From Acidobacteriota bacterium (GTDB taxonomy: Bacteria; Acidobacteriota; Terriglobia; Versatilivoradales; Versatilivoraceae): a stretch of 46,022 nucleotides of DNA. The stretch spans positions 1 through 46,022 of the forward strand of contig JAJDUG010000031.1 in the NCBI GenBank assembly GCA_022826755.1. The letters are read 5' to 3'. Below, piece after piece: positions 32,945 to 42,150 of this stretch. Position 1 is the stretch's first letter. Every line of letters starts with the position of its first letter. The notes under the pieces were generated by a model. That model was given only the letters and a program-made list of their open reading frames with translations. It did no database searches and had not been told where the DNA came from. Made by a program: the position numbers and the translations under genes.

Positions 32945-34378
32945 TCAGGGCCCCCAGCCGCTCGGGTCGGGGGGCGTGCCGAACCTCATGTAGCGCATCC
33001 CCTCCTTGGCCGACAGCATCCGAAAGTCGCCGCTGATGGCGAAGAGCCGCCCTCCGCTGAGTTCCAGTTCCAACTGCACGGCCCGGCCCTTTAGACTACC
33101 GAAACGGGCTCCATCTTTCCATCGGGGAACCCAGGCGGTGCTGTCGGCGCTGCAGGGGCTGCAATCCTCCAGGCCGTAGCCGGGGATGGGATTGCCGTCG
33201 GCGTCGGTGACCCCCACCAGCAGTCGGCCGCCGGGCACCTGCAGGTTGAAGCCGAGGCGGTCTCCCTGAACCAGCAGGGCCCGGGTCTTCAGCCGGCCCT
33301 GCCCGGAGGCGGCTTCCAGGTAGACGAATCCATCCGGCCGCAGGCGGTGCATCAGGATGGCCGACCTCAGGGGGGACTCCTCTCCGAAGACGGCATGCTC
33401 CTGGGCGCTGGCGCAGGAATAGAGGCGGATCTCGCTCTCGGTGGCAACCAGGCTGCAGGGCAGGATGCACCCCGACCCGATCCGGCCCGGCTCGGCATTG
33501 GCCACAAAGGGCTCCCTCGGCCCCCGCTGGAAGTGCCAGCCGTCGTAGCTGTAGGCCAACTGGCAGTCGATCCGGCCCCCCTGGAACTTGCCGTGCTGGG
33601 AGGTTCGCGACGGCGTCCGGTAGACCCAGAGCAACCCGATGAACAGGTTGGCGTAGGGGAAGGTGGGCATCCCGTAGAGCTCGGCCAGGTCGGGGTCCAA
33701 CGCGTCGGGGGACAGGGCCAGCTCGACCCGGGAGAACTCCTTCCAGTCCGGCGTTTCCATCAGGGCGATGCGCCGGTCGCCGTTCTTGGGGCGGATGGCC
33801 AGCACGTAGCTGTCGCGGTAGCGGTTCCAGAAGGCGCAGACGGCGGGGTCGCTGCCGTGGGGATGCCAGAGGCGTCCATCCGGATCGTTCCAGGTCAGCC
33901 CGTCGGGGGAGGTCACGATCCAGGAGTCCTTCTTGCCGGTGCCGGGCCCGTGACCCTTGCAGACAAACCCCTTGATCCGCCGCCGGGGATCCTGAGCCCG
34001 TTCGTCGTAATAGCAGGGACCCCATTCGCCGAAGCGGTGGAGGGGCGCCGCCCCCACCTGGTTGGGGAGCCACCGGTCGGGGAGCGGGAGCGAGTCCTCC
34101 AGGTCAGGGACCCGCCAGTGGATGCCGTCGCTGGAATCCGCCACCGAGGGGACAAAATGGGCCGGCCCCGTGCCTTTAGGCAGTCCGGTCAGGGACTGGT
34201 AGAGCATGCGCCATCCGCCGGTGTCGGGGCGGGGGAGGACGGTGGGATAGGCAAAGCCCAGGTCGATCCCCGGGACCTGGAAGGTGGCCTCGGGAACCGG
34301 GCCGGGCCGGCCCAGGCGCCGCTCCAGGCCCTGTTTCTCCAGAAGCTGGGTGTCGTCGAAGAAAAGCAGGCGGGTCAT
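32945..34378 (-). CDS. Propeller glycosidase-like protein (GH43/GH32-type fold suspected)
   Basis: 477 residues; ATG 34378 overlaps the upstream stop as ATGA, with GAGGTGCC ahead. The chain is made of repeated beta-rich segments as in five-bladed propeller glycosidases: PTVLPRPDTGGWRMLYQSL, VADSSDGIHWRVP, CYYDERAQDPRRRIKGFV, IVTSPDGLTWNDP, LIGLLWVYRTPS, AYSYDGWHFQRG. The repeated 'SxDGxxW' resembles glycoside hydrolase family 32/43/130 blades. No signal peptide. I cannot place it in a named family or point to the catalytic acids. It is the last gene of a five-gene sugar-uptake operon, which supports intracellular sugar processing. Confidence 0.8.
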   Translation of the reverse strand: MTRLLFFDDTQLLEKQGLERRLGRPGPVPEATFQVPGIDLGFAYPTVLPRPDTGGWRMLYQSLTGLPKGTGPAHFVPSVADSSDGIHWRVPDLEDSLPLPDRWLPNQVGAAPLHRFGEWGPCYYDERAQDPRRRIKGFVCKGHGPGTGKKDSWIVTSPDGLTWNDPDGRLWHPHGSDPAVCAFWNRYRDSYVLAIRPKNGDRRIALMETPDWKEFSRVELALSPDALDPDLAELYGMPTFPYANLFIGLLWVYRTPSRTSQHGKFQGGRIDCQLAYSYDGWHFQRGPREPFVANAEPGRIGSGCILPCSLVATESEIRLYSCASAQEHAVFGEESPLRSAILMHRLRPDGFVYLEAASGQGRLKTRALLVQGDRLGFNLQVPGGRLLVGVTDADGNPIPGYGLEDCSPCSADSTAWVPRWKDGARFGSLKGRAVQLELELSGGRLFAISGDFRMLSAKEGMRYMRFGTPPDPSGWGP

Positions 34379-35433
34379 GGCACCTCGGCATCTCGACTCA
34401 GGTGGCGCGCGAACCAGCTCCCGATCTCATCCAGGGTCGCCGGATTGCGCAGATAGGCCCCATGGCCCCCAGAGTACCACACGCAGCGGAAGCGGTCGCC
34501 GGGGCCCAGCAAGGCATACTTTTCCCGGGCCTCGTCCAGCATGGGCTGGACCCCTTCCCGGGGGAAGTCGCTGTCCCCTTCAAAGGCCAGCAGGGGCCGG
34601 GGAGCCATCAGGCTGAACAACTCCTGCCGCGAGGTCCAGCCGCGAACGCCTGGGATCCAGGCGTACCAGCCGGCGTCCCGCTCATGGGCCAGGGCCGCCT
34701 CGTAGGTGATCAGGCAGCTCCCGGTGCAGACGGCCTTGATCCGGGGTTCGGCGATGGCGGTCTGCCAGGCCAGGTTGCCGCCCATCGACCAGCCCATGAC
34801 CCCCACCCGCTTCGGGTCGATGTCGTCGCGCGTCTCCAGGTAGTCCAGGGTCCGGATCACGTCCCAGGTCTCCATGGCGGCCACGCTGCGGCCGTCGATG
34901 AGGGCCCGGCGCATCAGCCAGTGGTACTGGGCATGGGAAGCCGCGGTGAAGGCGGCCCGGCCGGCGGCGCTGTCGGGGCGCGGGCCTGCCCGGGCCCCGA
35001 AGACGCGGCAGTCGATGCTCATGAGGGCGAAGCCGTGAGAGAGGAGACGGGTGAGGGGCAGGGGCTCGCAGTTCCCCAGCTTCTCCACCGGAAACCGATG
35101 GTGGGGAGACTCGATGTCAACGGGCAGCGGCCACTGCTCGTGGCCGAAGAGGGCCAGGTCCTTGGTTCGATGTCCTCCGGGAAGCACCAGGATCAGCGGC
35201 AGGGGCTTGCGAACGGCCGCCGGCCGCACCAGCAATCCGGGGACACGCTCGCCGGGCTCGCTGGAAAACCGCAGCCATTGGGCCGTGAAATCGTCCCCGG
35301 CCGCCTCCCGCACGATCTCGGCCTCAAGGTCGCACCGCTCCGGGCCGATCCCGAGGCAGCGGCGGTAGCGGCCGATCAACTGGCGCCGGCGCCTCAACCA
35401 GCGGTTCCTGTCCTGAGGGTGGCTGCCTGCCAT
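34375..35433 (-). CDS. Alpha/beta hydrolase (acetyl xylan esterase/dienelactone hydrolase type)
   Basis: 352 residues. Hydrolase core: LPLILVLPGGHRTKD (oxyanion strand), nucleophile elbow GVMGWSMGGNLAW, acid region LLAFEGDSDFPREGV and His in YSGGHGAYL. The insertions ahead of the elbow and DVIRTLDYLETRDDIDPKRVG are typical of acetyl xylan esterase-like and prolyl-oligopeptidase-like hydrolases. No signal peptide. Starts 22 bases after the MalG-type permease stop and overlaps the next gene by four bases. Likely removes acyl groups from the imported oligosaccharide (inference). Confidence 0.88.
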   Translation of the reverse strand: MAGSHPQDRNRWLRRRRQLIGRYRRCLGIGPERCDLEAEIVREAAGDDFTAQWLRFSSEPGERVPGLLVRPAAVRKPLPLILVLPGGHRTKDLALFGHEQWPLPVDIESPHHRFPVEKLGNCEPLPLTRLLSHGFALMSIDCRVFGARAGPRPDSAAGRAAFTAASHAQYHWLMRRALIDGRSVAAMETWDVIRTLDYLETRDDIDPKRVGVMGWSMGGNLAWQTAIAEPRIKAVCTGSCLITYEAALAHERDAGWYAWIPGVRGWTSRQELFSLMAPRPLLAFEGDSDFPREGVQPMLDEAREKYALLGPGDRFRCVWYSGGHGAYLRNPATLDEIGSWFARHLSRDAEVP

Positions 35434-35455
35434 GGTCTCCCGGCCGGATCTGAGC

Positions 35456-36361
35456 TCAGCCCTTCACGGCTCCCAGGCGGATGCCCTCGACGAAGTAGCG
35501 CTGGCCCGCGATGAAGACCAGGATCATGGGAAGGGTCATGATCATGGACCCCGCCATCAGCAGGGGCCAGTCCGGATCGGTATAGATCCCCCGGAAGAGG
35601 CTCAACCCCAGGGGCAGATTGAAGAGATCCTCCGAGCTGCTGACGATCAGCGGCCACATGAAGGTCCTCCAGGAGCCCACGAAGGCCACGATGGACAGGG
35701 CGGCCAGGGCCGGGGTGGAGAGCGGCAGGGCGATGCGCCAGTAGAGGCCCAGCGGGCTGCAGCCGTCGATGCGGGCGGCGTCCTCGATCTCCCGGGGAAT
35801 GGTCAGGAAGAACTGCCTCAGCATGAAGGTGCCGTAGGCGGTGAAGACCGCCGGCAGAATGACCGCCTGGTAGGTGTCCACCCAGCCCAGCTCCCGCAGC
35901 AGGATATAGGAGGGAATCATGGTGACCGTGGCCGGAATCATCAGGGTGGCCAGGTAGGCGAAGAAGACCTGATTGCGGCCCGGGAAGCGAAGCCGGGCAA
36001 AGGCGAAGGCGGCCAGGCTGCTGGTGATCACCTGTCCCAGGGTGATGGCCAGGGCGAAGAAGACCGTGTTGAGGACGAAGCGGCTGAAGCCCCGCGGACC
36101 GCTCCCGGGTTCCACCAGGCGTTGCCAGGCCAGCAACTGGCTGTAGTTTTCGGTTCCGGAACGGAAGAACCAGCGGGGATCCTCCACCACCTGCTCGGCC
36201 AGTTGCCTTCCGGGAAGCAGCTTGGGCTCGGTGGAGAACACGTCCGCCTTGGCCTTCAGGGAAGTGATCGCCATCCAGTAGAAGGGGAACAGCATGGAGG
36301 CGGCCAGCACCAGGAGCAGGCCGTAGACGACCAGGCGGCCGCTGTCGATTCGGTTGCGCAT
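35456..36361 (-). CDS. Sugar ABC transporter permease, MalG type
   Basis: 301 residues; ATG 36361 overlaps the upstream stop by one base (TGATG). The frame continues further upstream, but those codons overlie the other permease. Six hydrophobic helices (first LVVYGLLLVLAASMLFPFYW, last MAGSMIMTLPMILVFIAGQRYF). The cytoplasmic EAA loop is EIEDAARIDGCSPLGLYWRIALPLSTPAL. This is the carbohydrate uptake CUT1 MalG/UgpE family. Pairs with the MalF-type protein encoded just before it. Confidence 0.93.
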   Translation of the reverse strand: MRNRIDSGRLVVYGLLLVLAASMLFPFYWMAITSLKAKADVFSTEPKLLPGRQLAEQVVEDPRWFFRSGTENYSQLLAWQRLVEPGSGPRGFSRFVLNTVFFALAITLGQVITSSLAAFAFARLRFPGRNQVFFAYLATLMIPATVTMIPSYILLRELGWVDTYQAVILPAVFTAYGTFMLRQFFLTIPREIEDAARIDGCSPLGLYWRIALPLSTPALAALSIVAFVGSWRTFMWPLIVSSSEDLFNLPLGLSLFRGIYTDPDWPLLMAGSMIMTLPMILVFIAGQRYFVEGIRLGAVKG

Positions 36362-37284
36362 CAGTACTCCACCCGTTTCTCGGCCAGGCGCCAATTGATC
36401 ATGGTCAACAGGAAGACGATCAGAAAGAGGACCCAGGCCACCGCCGAAGCGTAGCCCATGCGGAAGAACTCGAACCCCTGGCGGAAGAGGTAGAGGCTGA
36501 CCGTGGTGGTTCCGAAGCTGCCGCCGGTCATGACGTAGGGAGCGTCGAACCCCCCTTCCAGGCCGGAGATGATGGAGATGATGAAGATGAAGAAGGTCAC
36601 CGGCAGGAGCATGGGCACGGTCACGTGGCGCAACTGCTGCCAGCGGCCGGCGCCGTCCAGGGCGGCCGCCTCGTGCAGCTCCCGGGGGATCTGCTGCAGC
36701 CCGGCCAGGTAGAGAATCATGTTGACGCCGCCGACGCCGGCCCAGCTCGCCATCAGCATCAGGGCCGGCTTGGCCCAAAAGTAGCTCTGCAGCCAGTCGG
36801 GCCCCTGGATGCCCACCCAGGCCAGCACCTGGTTGATGCTGCCCAGGTCCTTGTTGAACATCCACATCCAGAGGAGCATGGTGCCCACCCCGGCGGTGAT
36901 GGAGGGCAGGAAGAAGGCGGTGCGAAAGATCGCCATGCCCCGCATCTTCCGGTTCAGCAGGACCGCCAGAAACAGTGAGGCCGCCATGTTGAAGGGGATG
37001 GCCAGCATCATGAAGACGGTGTTGTAGAGGGCTTCCCAGAAGCGGGGGGTGTTGGCGACCCAGGAGGTCTGACCCGCGGGTCCGGTCTGGCCGTGGAAGC
37101 CGAGCAGGTCCTGGTAGTTGCGGAATCCGGCCGGCTCAATGGCGCTGATGGGCTGGGCCACCGGGTCCCAGCGGCAGAAGCTCAAGGCGAAGGAAGCCAC
37201 CACCGGAAAGAGGGTGAAGGCCAGAAACCCCAGCAGGTTGGGCAACAGAAACAGGGCGGCGATACCCAGGGCCCGCGATTTCAT
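36361..37284 (-). CDS. Sugar ABC transporter permease, MalF type
   Basis: 307 residues from ATG 37284, which overlaps the binding-protein stop by one base (TGATG). Helices: LGIAALFLLPNLLGFLAFTLF, VFMMLAIPFNMAASLFLAVLL, TAGVGTMLLWMWMF, FFIFIISIISGLEGGF. EAA loop ELHEAAALDGAGRWQQLRHVTVPMLLP. CUT1 MalF/UgpA family. No ATPase gene lies in this operon; sugar importers of this class often share a remote MsmX/UgpC-type ATPase. Confidence 0.93.
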   Translation of the reverse strand: MKSRALGIAALFLLPNLLGFLAFTLFPVVASFALSFCRWDPVAQPISAIEPAGFRNYQDLLGFHGQTGPAGQTSWVANTPRFWEALYNTVFMMLAIPFNMAASLFLAVLLNRKMRGMAIFRTAFFLPSITAGVGTMLLWMWMFNKDLGSINQVLAWVGIQGPDWLQSYFWAKPALMLMASWAGVGGVNMILYLAGLQQIPRELHEAAALDGAGRWQQLRHVTVPMLLPVTFFIFIISIISGLEGGFDAPYVMTGGSFGTTTVSLYLFRQGFEFFRMGYASAVAWVLFLIVFLLTMINWRLAEKRVEY

Positions 37285-38540
37285 CAGTAGGTCCTCCCCA
37301 GGATCTCCCGGAACTGGCGGGCGCACTCCCGCAGCCCGGCTTCGGGGCTCTGCTGCCGCGTCAGGACCAGCCGCTGGGTCTCTGCCAGAGCCTGCTGCAG
37401 CTCGTTGATCCTGGGGTGCCGGGGGAAAGGGTTGAGGGCCTCCATGCTGTCCAGGATGACCTGGCGGTTGTGCGGGGGGCTGGCCATGCCTGCGATGACC
37501 TGCCGGGCGCTATCCCGATGGGCGGGAACCAGGATGTCTCCCAGGCGCCGCTGGGTCTCGGGCGCCACCAGGTACTTGAGCAGGCGCACCGCCTCGGCCC
37601 GGTGGGGGGTGTGGCGGGAAACGGCGAAGCCCTGGGTGCTGGAAGCGCAGGCCCGCCGGGCCCCCAGAGGCAGCGGCGCGATATCCCAGCGGAAGTCCGA
37701 AATCTCTTCCCGCATGGTCCGGAAGTGGAATCCGTCGGAGATCATGGCCGCCTGCCCCCGGTAGAAGGCCTGGCGACTGGTCAGGACTCCGGCGCCCGGG
37801 ACCTCCACTTGGGAGGGCATGGAGCCGTCCTCGAAGATCAGCTTCAGGTGAAAGTCCAGGTAATCCCTCCACTCCGGCCGGTCGATGCGTTCCTCCGACA
37901 TGTCGGGACTGAGGACCTCGGCCCCGAAGACCCCCGGGTCGATCTCACCGAAAAAGCCCCACTGGCGGACCTGGCCCCCCTCGCGAACCGTCAGACGCCT
38001 GGCCGTCTTCCGGAAATCCTCCAGGGTCCAGTCCGGGTCGGGAGTCGGGAGGCCGGCCTGCTCGAACAGGTCCCGGTTGTAGACGATGACGGCGAAATCG
38101 GCCCCCATCGGAAATCCCATCAGGCGGCCGTTGAAACGGTAGCAGTCCAGGACCGACTCGTAGTATTGGCCGGGGGGGATCCGGAACTCGTCCTCCACGT
38201 CCAGAAAAGCGTTTCGGGAGGCGAACTGGGCCATTCCCTTGCCCATCCACATCACGTCGGGTGCGGTGCGCCCGGCGAACATCACCAGCAACTTGTCGTA
38301 GTAGCTTCCGGGAATGCCCTGCAGCCTCACCAGCAGGTCCGGATTCCGCCGGTTGAAGTCGTCCACCAGAACCTGGTAGGTCTCCATCGCCTGCCCGGTG
38401 TAGAGCGCAGCCAGCCGCAGGTGGACCCGGTGGTCCGCCGGGGCCTGGAGGGATCGGGTCGATTGCAGCCACACCCCCAGCAGCAGGGTCGCAGCCAACA
38501 CCCCGGCAGTGAAGAAGAGGCTCTTTCCTCGCAAGGGCAC
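37284..38540 (-). CDS. Sugar ABC transporter substrate-binding protein
   Basis: 418 residues from GTG 38540; no good ribosome binding site is visible there, so the start is the least certain part. N-terminal hydrophobic SLFFTAGVLAATLLLGVWL serves as signal or anchor, without a lipobox Cys. Family 1 binding-protein features: YQVLVDDFNRRNPDLLVRLQG, APDVMWMGKGMAQFASRNAFLDV, NGRLMGFPMGADFAVIVYNRDLFEQAGL, AAMISDGFHF, DIAPLPLG and AVRLLKYLVAPETQRRLG. First gene of the five-gene operon 38540 to 32945, all joined by overlaps or very short gaps. Confidence 0.9.
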   Translation of the reverse strand: MPLRGKSLFFTAGVLAATLLLGVWLQSTRSLQAPADHRVHLRLAALYTGQAMETYQVLVDDFNRRNPDLLVRLQGIPGSYYDKLLVMFAGRTAPDVMWMGKGMAQFASRNAFLDVEDEFRIPPGQYYESVLDCYRFNGRLMGFPMGADFAVIVYNRDLFEQAGLPTPDPDWTLEDFRKTARRLTVREGGQVRQWGFFGEIDPGVFGAEVLSPDMSEERIDRPEWRDYLDFHLKLIFEDGSMPSQVEVPGAGVLTSRQAFYRGQAAMISDGFHFRTMREEISDFRWDIAPLPLGARRACASSTQGFAVSRHTPHRAEAVRLLKYLVAPETQRRLGDILVPAHRDSARQVIAGMASPPHNRQVILDSMEALNPFPRHPRINELQQALAETQRLVLTRQQSPEAGLRECARQFREILGRTY

Positions 38541-38883
38541 CCCGCTGGTGGAGAGGTCGTTCCGATGGACGTGGCCGTCACTCTAACCCAGGCGGCGGTG
38601 CCTGTCCATACGGCCGCCAAGTCGTTTACAATCGCTTGCGGTCGTGCTAATTTGAGCAGGCTTGGACATGGCATCCTGAAGCATCGTTCGATCTCTGATG
38701 CCGGCGAGGCTGATGCTCATCGGGATGCCCGGTCAAAAGTCGGGTGGGTGAAAGGGCTCGTAAGTATTTCGGAGTCAGGCTTTCGCCTGCTGGAAGCATT
38801 CACCCGAAGCTGTGACGAGAGCCGGTACGCATGACACCACCTTCAGAACGCCCCCCATACCCAATCCCTCCCGGGTAACTCGT
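38541..38883. other. Intergenic region between sugar operon and tRNA-Lys
   Basis: 343 bases that should hold the promoter of the ABC operon (minus) and of tRNA-Lys (plus). On the plus strand TTTACA-N17-TAATTT (about 38626-38654) is a weak promoter-like pair. No gene and no repeat arm is seen. Confidence 0.3.
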
Positions 38884-38959
<76 letters not shown>

Positions 38960-39067
38960 AAATCATCAACACTTACTTGAAATTGGGGAATCGGGGGAAA
39001 CGGCAAATCACTAATAAGTCACCACAAAGGCTGTAAGGCCTGGCGTTTCCGAGAAAAGAGAACGAGC

Positions 39068-40213
39068 GTGCCGCACCCCCATCTACTATTCTGTCCCTAT
39101 CTCCCGCTCCCTCCGAGGGACAATCCTGTCAAATTCGCTGAATGGGCACTAGGATCGTTGCAGTCCTTTGAAGATAGGTGGGCTGACTCCCGGTTCAAAG
39201 TTCAAGCCATAACCTTTCTGCACAAGTTCGTAAGTTCATTCGGCGAGCCGATTGAGAATCCAGCACTCCTGTGCAGGAAAGGGAAGCAACTGGATGGTCA
39301 AAAGCCGTCGGACGAGGAAATGCGGGCACTTGAGCTCTCACTCGCGTTCGCTTTCATCGACCGCAATCCAAGGTTGCTTCCAGAGAACGCTGACGAAGCA
39401 TGGGGGTGGGTAACAGCCGACAACATGGAGTTGTATCTGTGGCCTATTGATCTGGAGCAAGGGCGTGTCACAACAAACAATGGCCTAATCATTTCGGTGA
39501 GGACCGGCGGCTATCACATCGGCGATACCAAATTGGTCTTAAGGCCACCCCTTGACCTCCACTTGCACAGTATGGCTTGTTCACCTGACCTTCTGGTGTT
39601 GACTGGCATCTACGAGACAGTGCTTGAGTCGCTTCGCTCTCCAGGTGAAGGCTCTGACTCCGATCGGGTTCGCATTGCTCTTGAGTGGTTCGTCAAGGCT
39701 TGGCGCAATTCTGCAACCCTTCACTTCCCAGAGAGGTTGGTGTTTCTGAAGACAGCTTTTGAAGCGTTAACAGGCGCGAGCATGACGCACGAAAGTGCCC
39801 GCATACTTCGGCGGATCTTTGAGGAGTTGCCGGACACGACAGCGAAGGATGCCGAGTACCTGGTGTGGTCTCCTGAGGAGGAACCCGTCTCTCGTACCTG
39901 GATTGATAGGCATGGTCAAAGCAGGAGCGAGCTCATGACGGACTTGGAGGTTTGGTTAAGTGAGTTGGGTGCCGCGCGTAACAGCATCATCCATGAGGGT
40001 GCACTCCCGGAGCTCAAATACCCTGGTTCGAACCCTGTCTATCAACCGACCACGTTGAACTCTGCCTACCACGGCGATATCTTCTTCACCGCCGAGTTCT
40101 TGCTTCGCGGCGTGATCAAGGCACTGCTGTCGAAGAAACCCGGCTATGAAGACGCATGGCGAAGCGAAATTTACAGGGACTTAAAGGCTGCCAGCGCAGA
40201 TACTAGTCCCTGA
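39068..40213 (+). CDS. Apea-like HEPN domain protein of unknown role
   Basis: 381 residues, start GTG 39068 by default (weak AGAGAACGAGC upstream). The C-terminal part (about 230-375) is helical with FPERLVFLKTAFEALTG, SELGAARNSIIHEGAL and FFTAEFLLRGVIKALL. R304-x4-H309 in RNSIIH is the R-x4-6-H motif of HEPN RNases, in the context seen in Apea-like HEPN proteins. The N-terminal 200 residues are not recognisable. GC content is visibly lower than its neighbours and codon use differs. It lies 108 bases after tRNA-Lys, a common island entry point, so it was probably acquired horizontally. A role in RNA cleavage, toxin or phage defence is inference. Confidence 0.78.
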   Translation: MPHPHLLFCPYLPLPPRDNPVKFAEWALGSLQSFEDRWADSRFKVQAITFLHKFVSSFGEPIENPALLCRKGKQLDGQKPSDEEMRALELSLAFAFIDRNPRLLPENADEAWGWVTADNMELYLWPIDLEQGRVTTNNGLIISVRTGGYHIGDTKLVLRPPLDLHLHSMACSPDLLVLTGIYETVLESLRSPGEGSDSDRVRIALEWFVKAWRNSATLHFPERLVFLKTAFEALTGASMTHESARILRRIFEELPDTTAKDAEYLVWSPEEEPVSRTWIDRHGQSRSELMTDLEVWLSELGAARNSIIHEGALPELKYPGSNPVYQPTTLNSAYHGDIFFTAEFLLRGVIKALLSKKPGYEDAWRSEIYRDLKAASADTSP

Positions 40214-40352
40214 TTCTGTTGGCGGACAGTATCGCTTGGTTGAGAACCCGTCCCTGGAACTCCCCCTCAGGGCATGAGCTGGTACCCGTCATCATCAGCT
40301 CGACCTCTATCAATCCGGCTAGGCCAGCAACCAATCCACGCAACGATACCGC

Positions 40353-41192
40353 ATGAAACCTGAAACACATTCCCGCAGTACGTCGGAAGAACCCTATCTG
40401 CTCGGCACCGATCCGGACGAGGGGAGACGCCTCGAAACCCAGCACCGCTTGTGGAGGGAGGCAGCGCATGACCTTTGGGACCGCGCCGGTTTCGGGACGG
40501 GGGCGCACCTGCTGGATCTCGGCTGCGGGCCGGGTTTCGCTTCTCTTGAGTTGGCGGCCCGGGTCGGGCCCCAAGGCCGAGTGCTGGCTGTCGACGAGTC
40601 GCCGCGCTTCATCGCCGCTCTGGTCCGCGAAGCGGGCCGGCTCGGGGTCGAGCAGCTCACGGCACGGGTGGAGAGGGCCCAGCAACTGCAGCTCGAGCCC
40701 GCCTCGCTGGACGGCGCCTTTGCGCGCTGGATCTTCTGCTTTCTGCGGCACCCCGCGCCGGTCATCGACCAGGTCGTGTCGGGACTGCGTCCGGGCGGCC
40801 GACTGGTGATCTGGGACTATCTGAACTACCGCGCCACCACCCTCCAGCCGCGGAGCCCGGTGTTCGATCGGGTGCTCGCGGCGGTCAAGGAAAGCTGGAA
40901 ACCCACCGGGGGCGACCTGGACGTGGGCGCCCGTTTGCCGGGGTTGGTTGTGGAGTCGGGGTGCCGCTTGGTCGACCTGGTTCCGCTCGTAAAGTTCATC
41001 AGACCCGGCACCGGGTTCTGGGACTGGCCCACGCAGTTCTTCTTCGGCTACGTGCCGCGGTTGGTCGAAGCCGGCTTGCTGACGGAGGAGGATCGATATG
41101 CCTTCGAAACCGAATGGCGTGCTCGCGAGCGGGATCCGGGCACCTTCCTGTCGTCGCCGCCAATGATCGGGATCATCGCCGAGAAGACATGA
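40353..41192 (+). CDS. Class I SAM-dependent methyltransferase
   Basis: 279 residues. SAM-binding motif I is HLLDLGCGPGFASLELA (about 51-67), the acidic end of strand 2 VLAVDESPRF, and motif III around DGAFARWIFCFLRHP and LRPGGRLVIWDYLNY. The substrate domain after 155 (GTGFWDWPTQFFFGYVPRLVEAG) is family-specific and unrecognised. No clear ribosome binding site precedes ATG 40353. Substrate unknown. Confidence 0.88.
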   Translation: MKPETHSRSTSEEPYLLGTDPDEGRRLETQHRLWREAAHDLWDRAGFGTGAHLLDLGCGPGFASLELAARVGPQGRVLAVDESPRFIAALVREAGRLGVEQLTARVERAQQLQLEPASLDGAFARWIFCFLRHPAPVIDQVVSGLRPGGRLVIWDYLNYRATTLQPRSPVFDRVLAAVKESWKPTGGDLDVGARLPGLVVESGCRLVDLVPLVKFIRPGTGFWDWPTQFFFGYVPRLVEAGLLTEEDRYAFETEWRARERDPGTFLSSPPMIGIIAEKT

Positions 41193-41220
41193 CACACCCC
41201 AGGTTCGCAACCTCGCCCGG

Positions 41221-41973
41221 CTACTTCCAGGTCACTTCCATGGCGAAGAAGTGGTCGAACACCTGGCGGTTGGGAGTGTTGGCATCGTTGGTTTCGGGAC
41301 TGCGGATGTAGAAGTCCAGTTGCTGGAGGGCCGGGTTGACGGCGCCGGCTTGGGACTTTTTCTCGGGGAGAGGATAGTGGGCCACCAGGTTTCGATCCCG
41401 CATGCCCTGGGTGACCATGAAGTGAATCTGGTAATCCTGGTGGAGCGGCTTTCCGTTCAGGGTGGCGGAGCCGATTCCCCAGCCGGCCACGTAGAGAATG
41501 CTCTTGGGCCAGTAGGCATCCCCGCAGCCTGAATCTCCGTGCTCGAACAGCCAGGCCGCGATGCCGCCGTCCTGGCAGGGTGAGAATTCCTTGAACTCTT
41601 CCAACTCGATCACGTAGCTGCCCTCGGGGAGCTTGAGCTCGGCGCGAAACGATCCCGTGTTGTTGATCTCGTCGACATCCAGCTCGACCGTGCCGCCCAC
41701 TTTCCGCAGATTGGATCCGTCGTTGCCCATGTGGTCCCAGGGGCTCTCATCGTTCAACGTGCCCACTTGATAGATTCGCGCTCCCGAGATGATGAAGCGG
41801 CCATCGTAGAGGTCATGCTGTTCGGGCGCATAGATCTCCATGGTAGTGCCCGGCTGGGTGCGCGGCCCGCGTACGGGAGGATCGGCCGGGGCAGTGCCGT
41901 CGGTGACCGTCACGTTGCAGGCGGGCAGCCATAGCAGACACAAGGGAAGAAGGGTTTTCAGGGGTTGTTTCAT
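41221..41973 (-). CDS. Lipoprotein of unknown function
   Basis: 250 residues. Leader MKQPLKTLLPLCLLWLPAC ends in LPAC, a lipobox-like site, so an anchored periplasmic or surface protein is expected. The mature part is beta-rich (EIYAPEQHDLYDGRFIISGARIYQVG, SFRAELKLPEGSYVIELEEF) with Cys pair SPCQDGG...DSGCGDAY. I do not recognise the family. It converges with the methyltransferase gene; no ribosome binding site is obvious. Confidence 0.75.
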   Translation of the reverse strand: MKQPLKTLLPLCLLWLPACNVTVTDGTAPADPPVRGPRTQPGTTMEIYAPEQHDLYDGRFIISGARIYQVGTLNDESPWDHMGNDGSNLRKVGGTVELDVDEINNTGSFRAELKLPEGSYVIELEEFKEFSPCQDGGIAAWLFEHGDSGCGDAYWPKSILYVAGWGIGSATLNGKPLHQDYQIHFMVTQGMRDRNLVAHYPLPEKKSQAGAVNPALQQLDFYIRSPETNDANTPNRQVFDHFFAMEVTWK

Positions 41974-42150
41974 GGGGTGTCAACTCGGGTCCGGGTGGTT
42001 GGCCGTAGTCTACCAGCAGCCGACCCCGGAATGAAGCCGGCATTGCGCTTGATTATGCGACCGGGGCAGGGACGCGCAGGCCATTGCCGAATCATCTATA
42101 CTGCCCTTGCAGTACTTTGACATCTCCCACTACTCGAGGAGGACAGGATC

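Noticed and set aside
38600-38660. LacI-type operator ahead of the sugar ABC operon
   Set aside because: The ATTGTAAACGA stretch looked suggestive but has no convincing palindromic partner.
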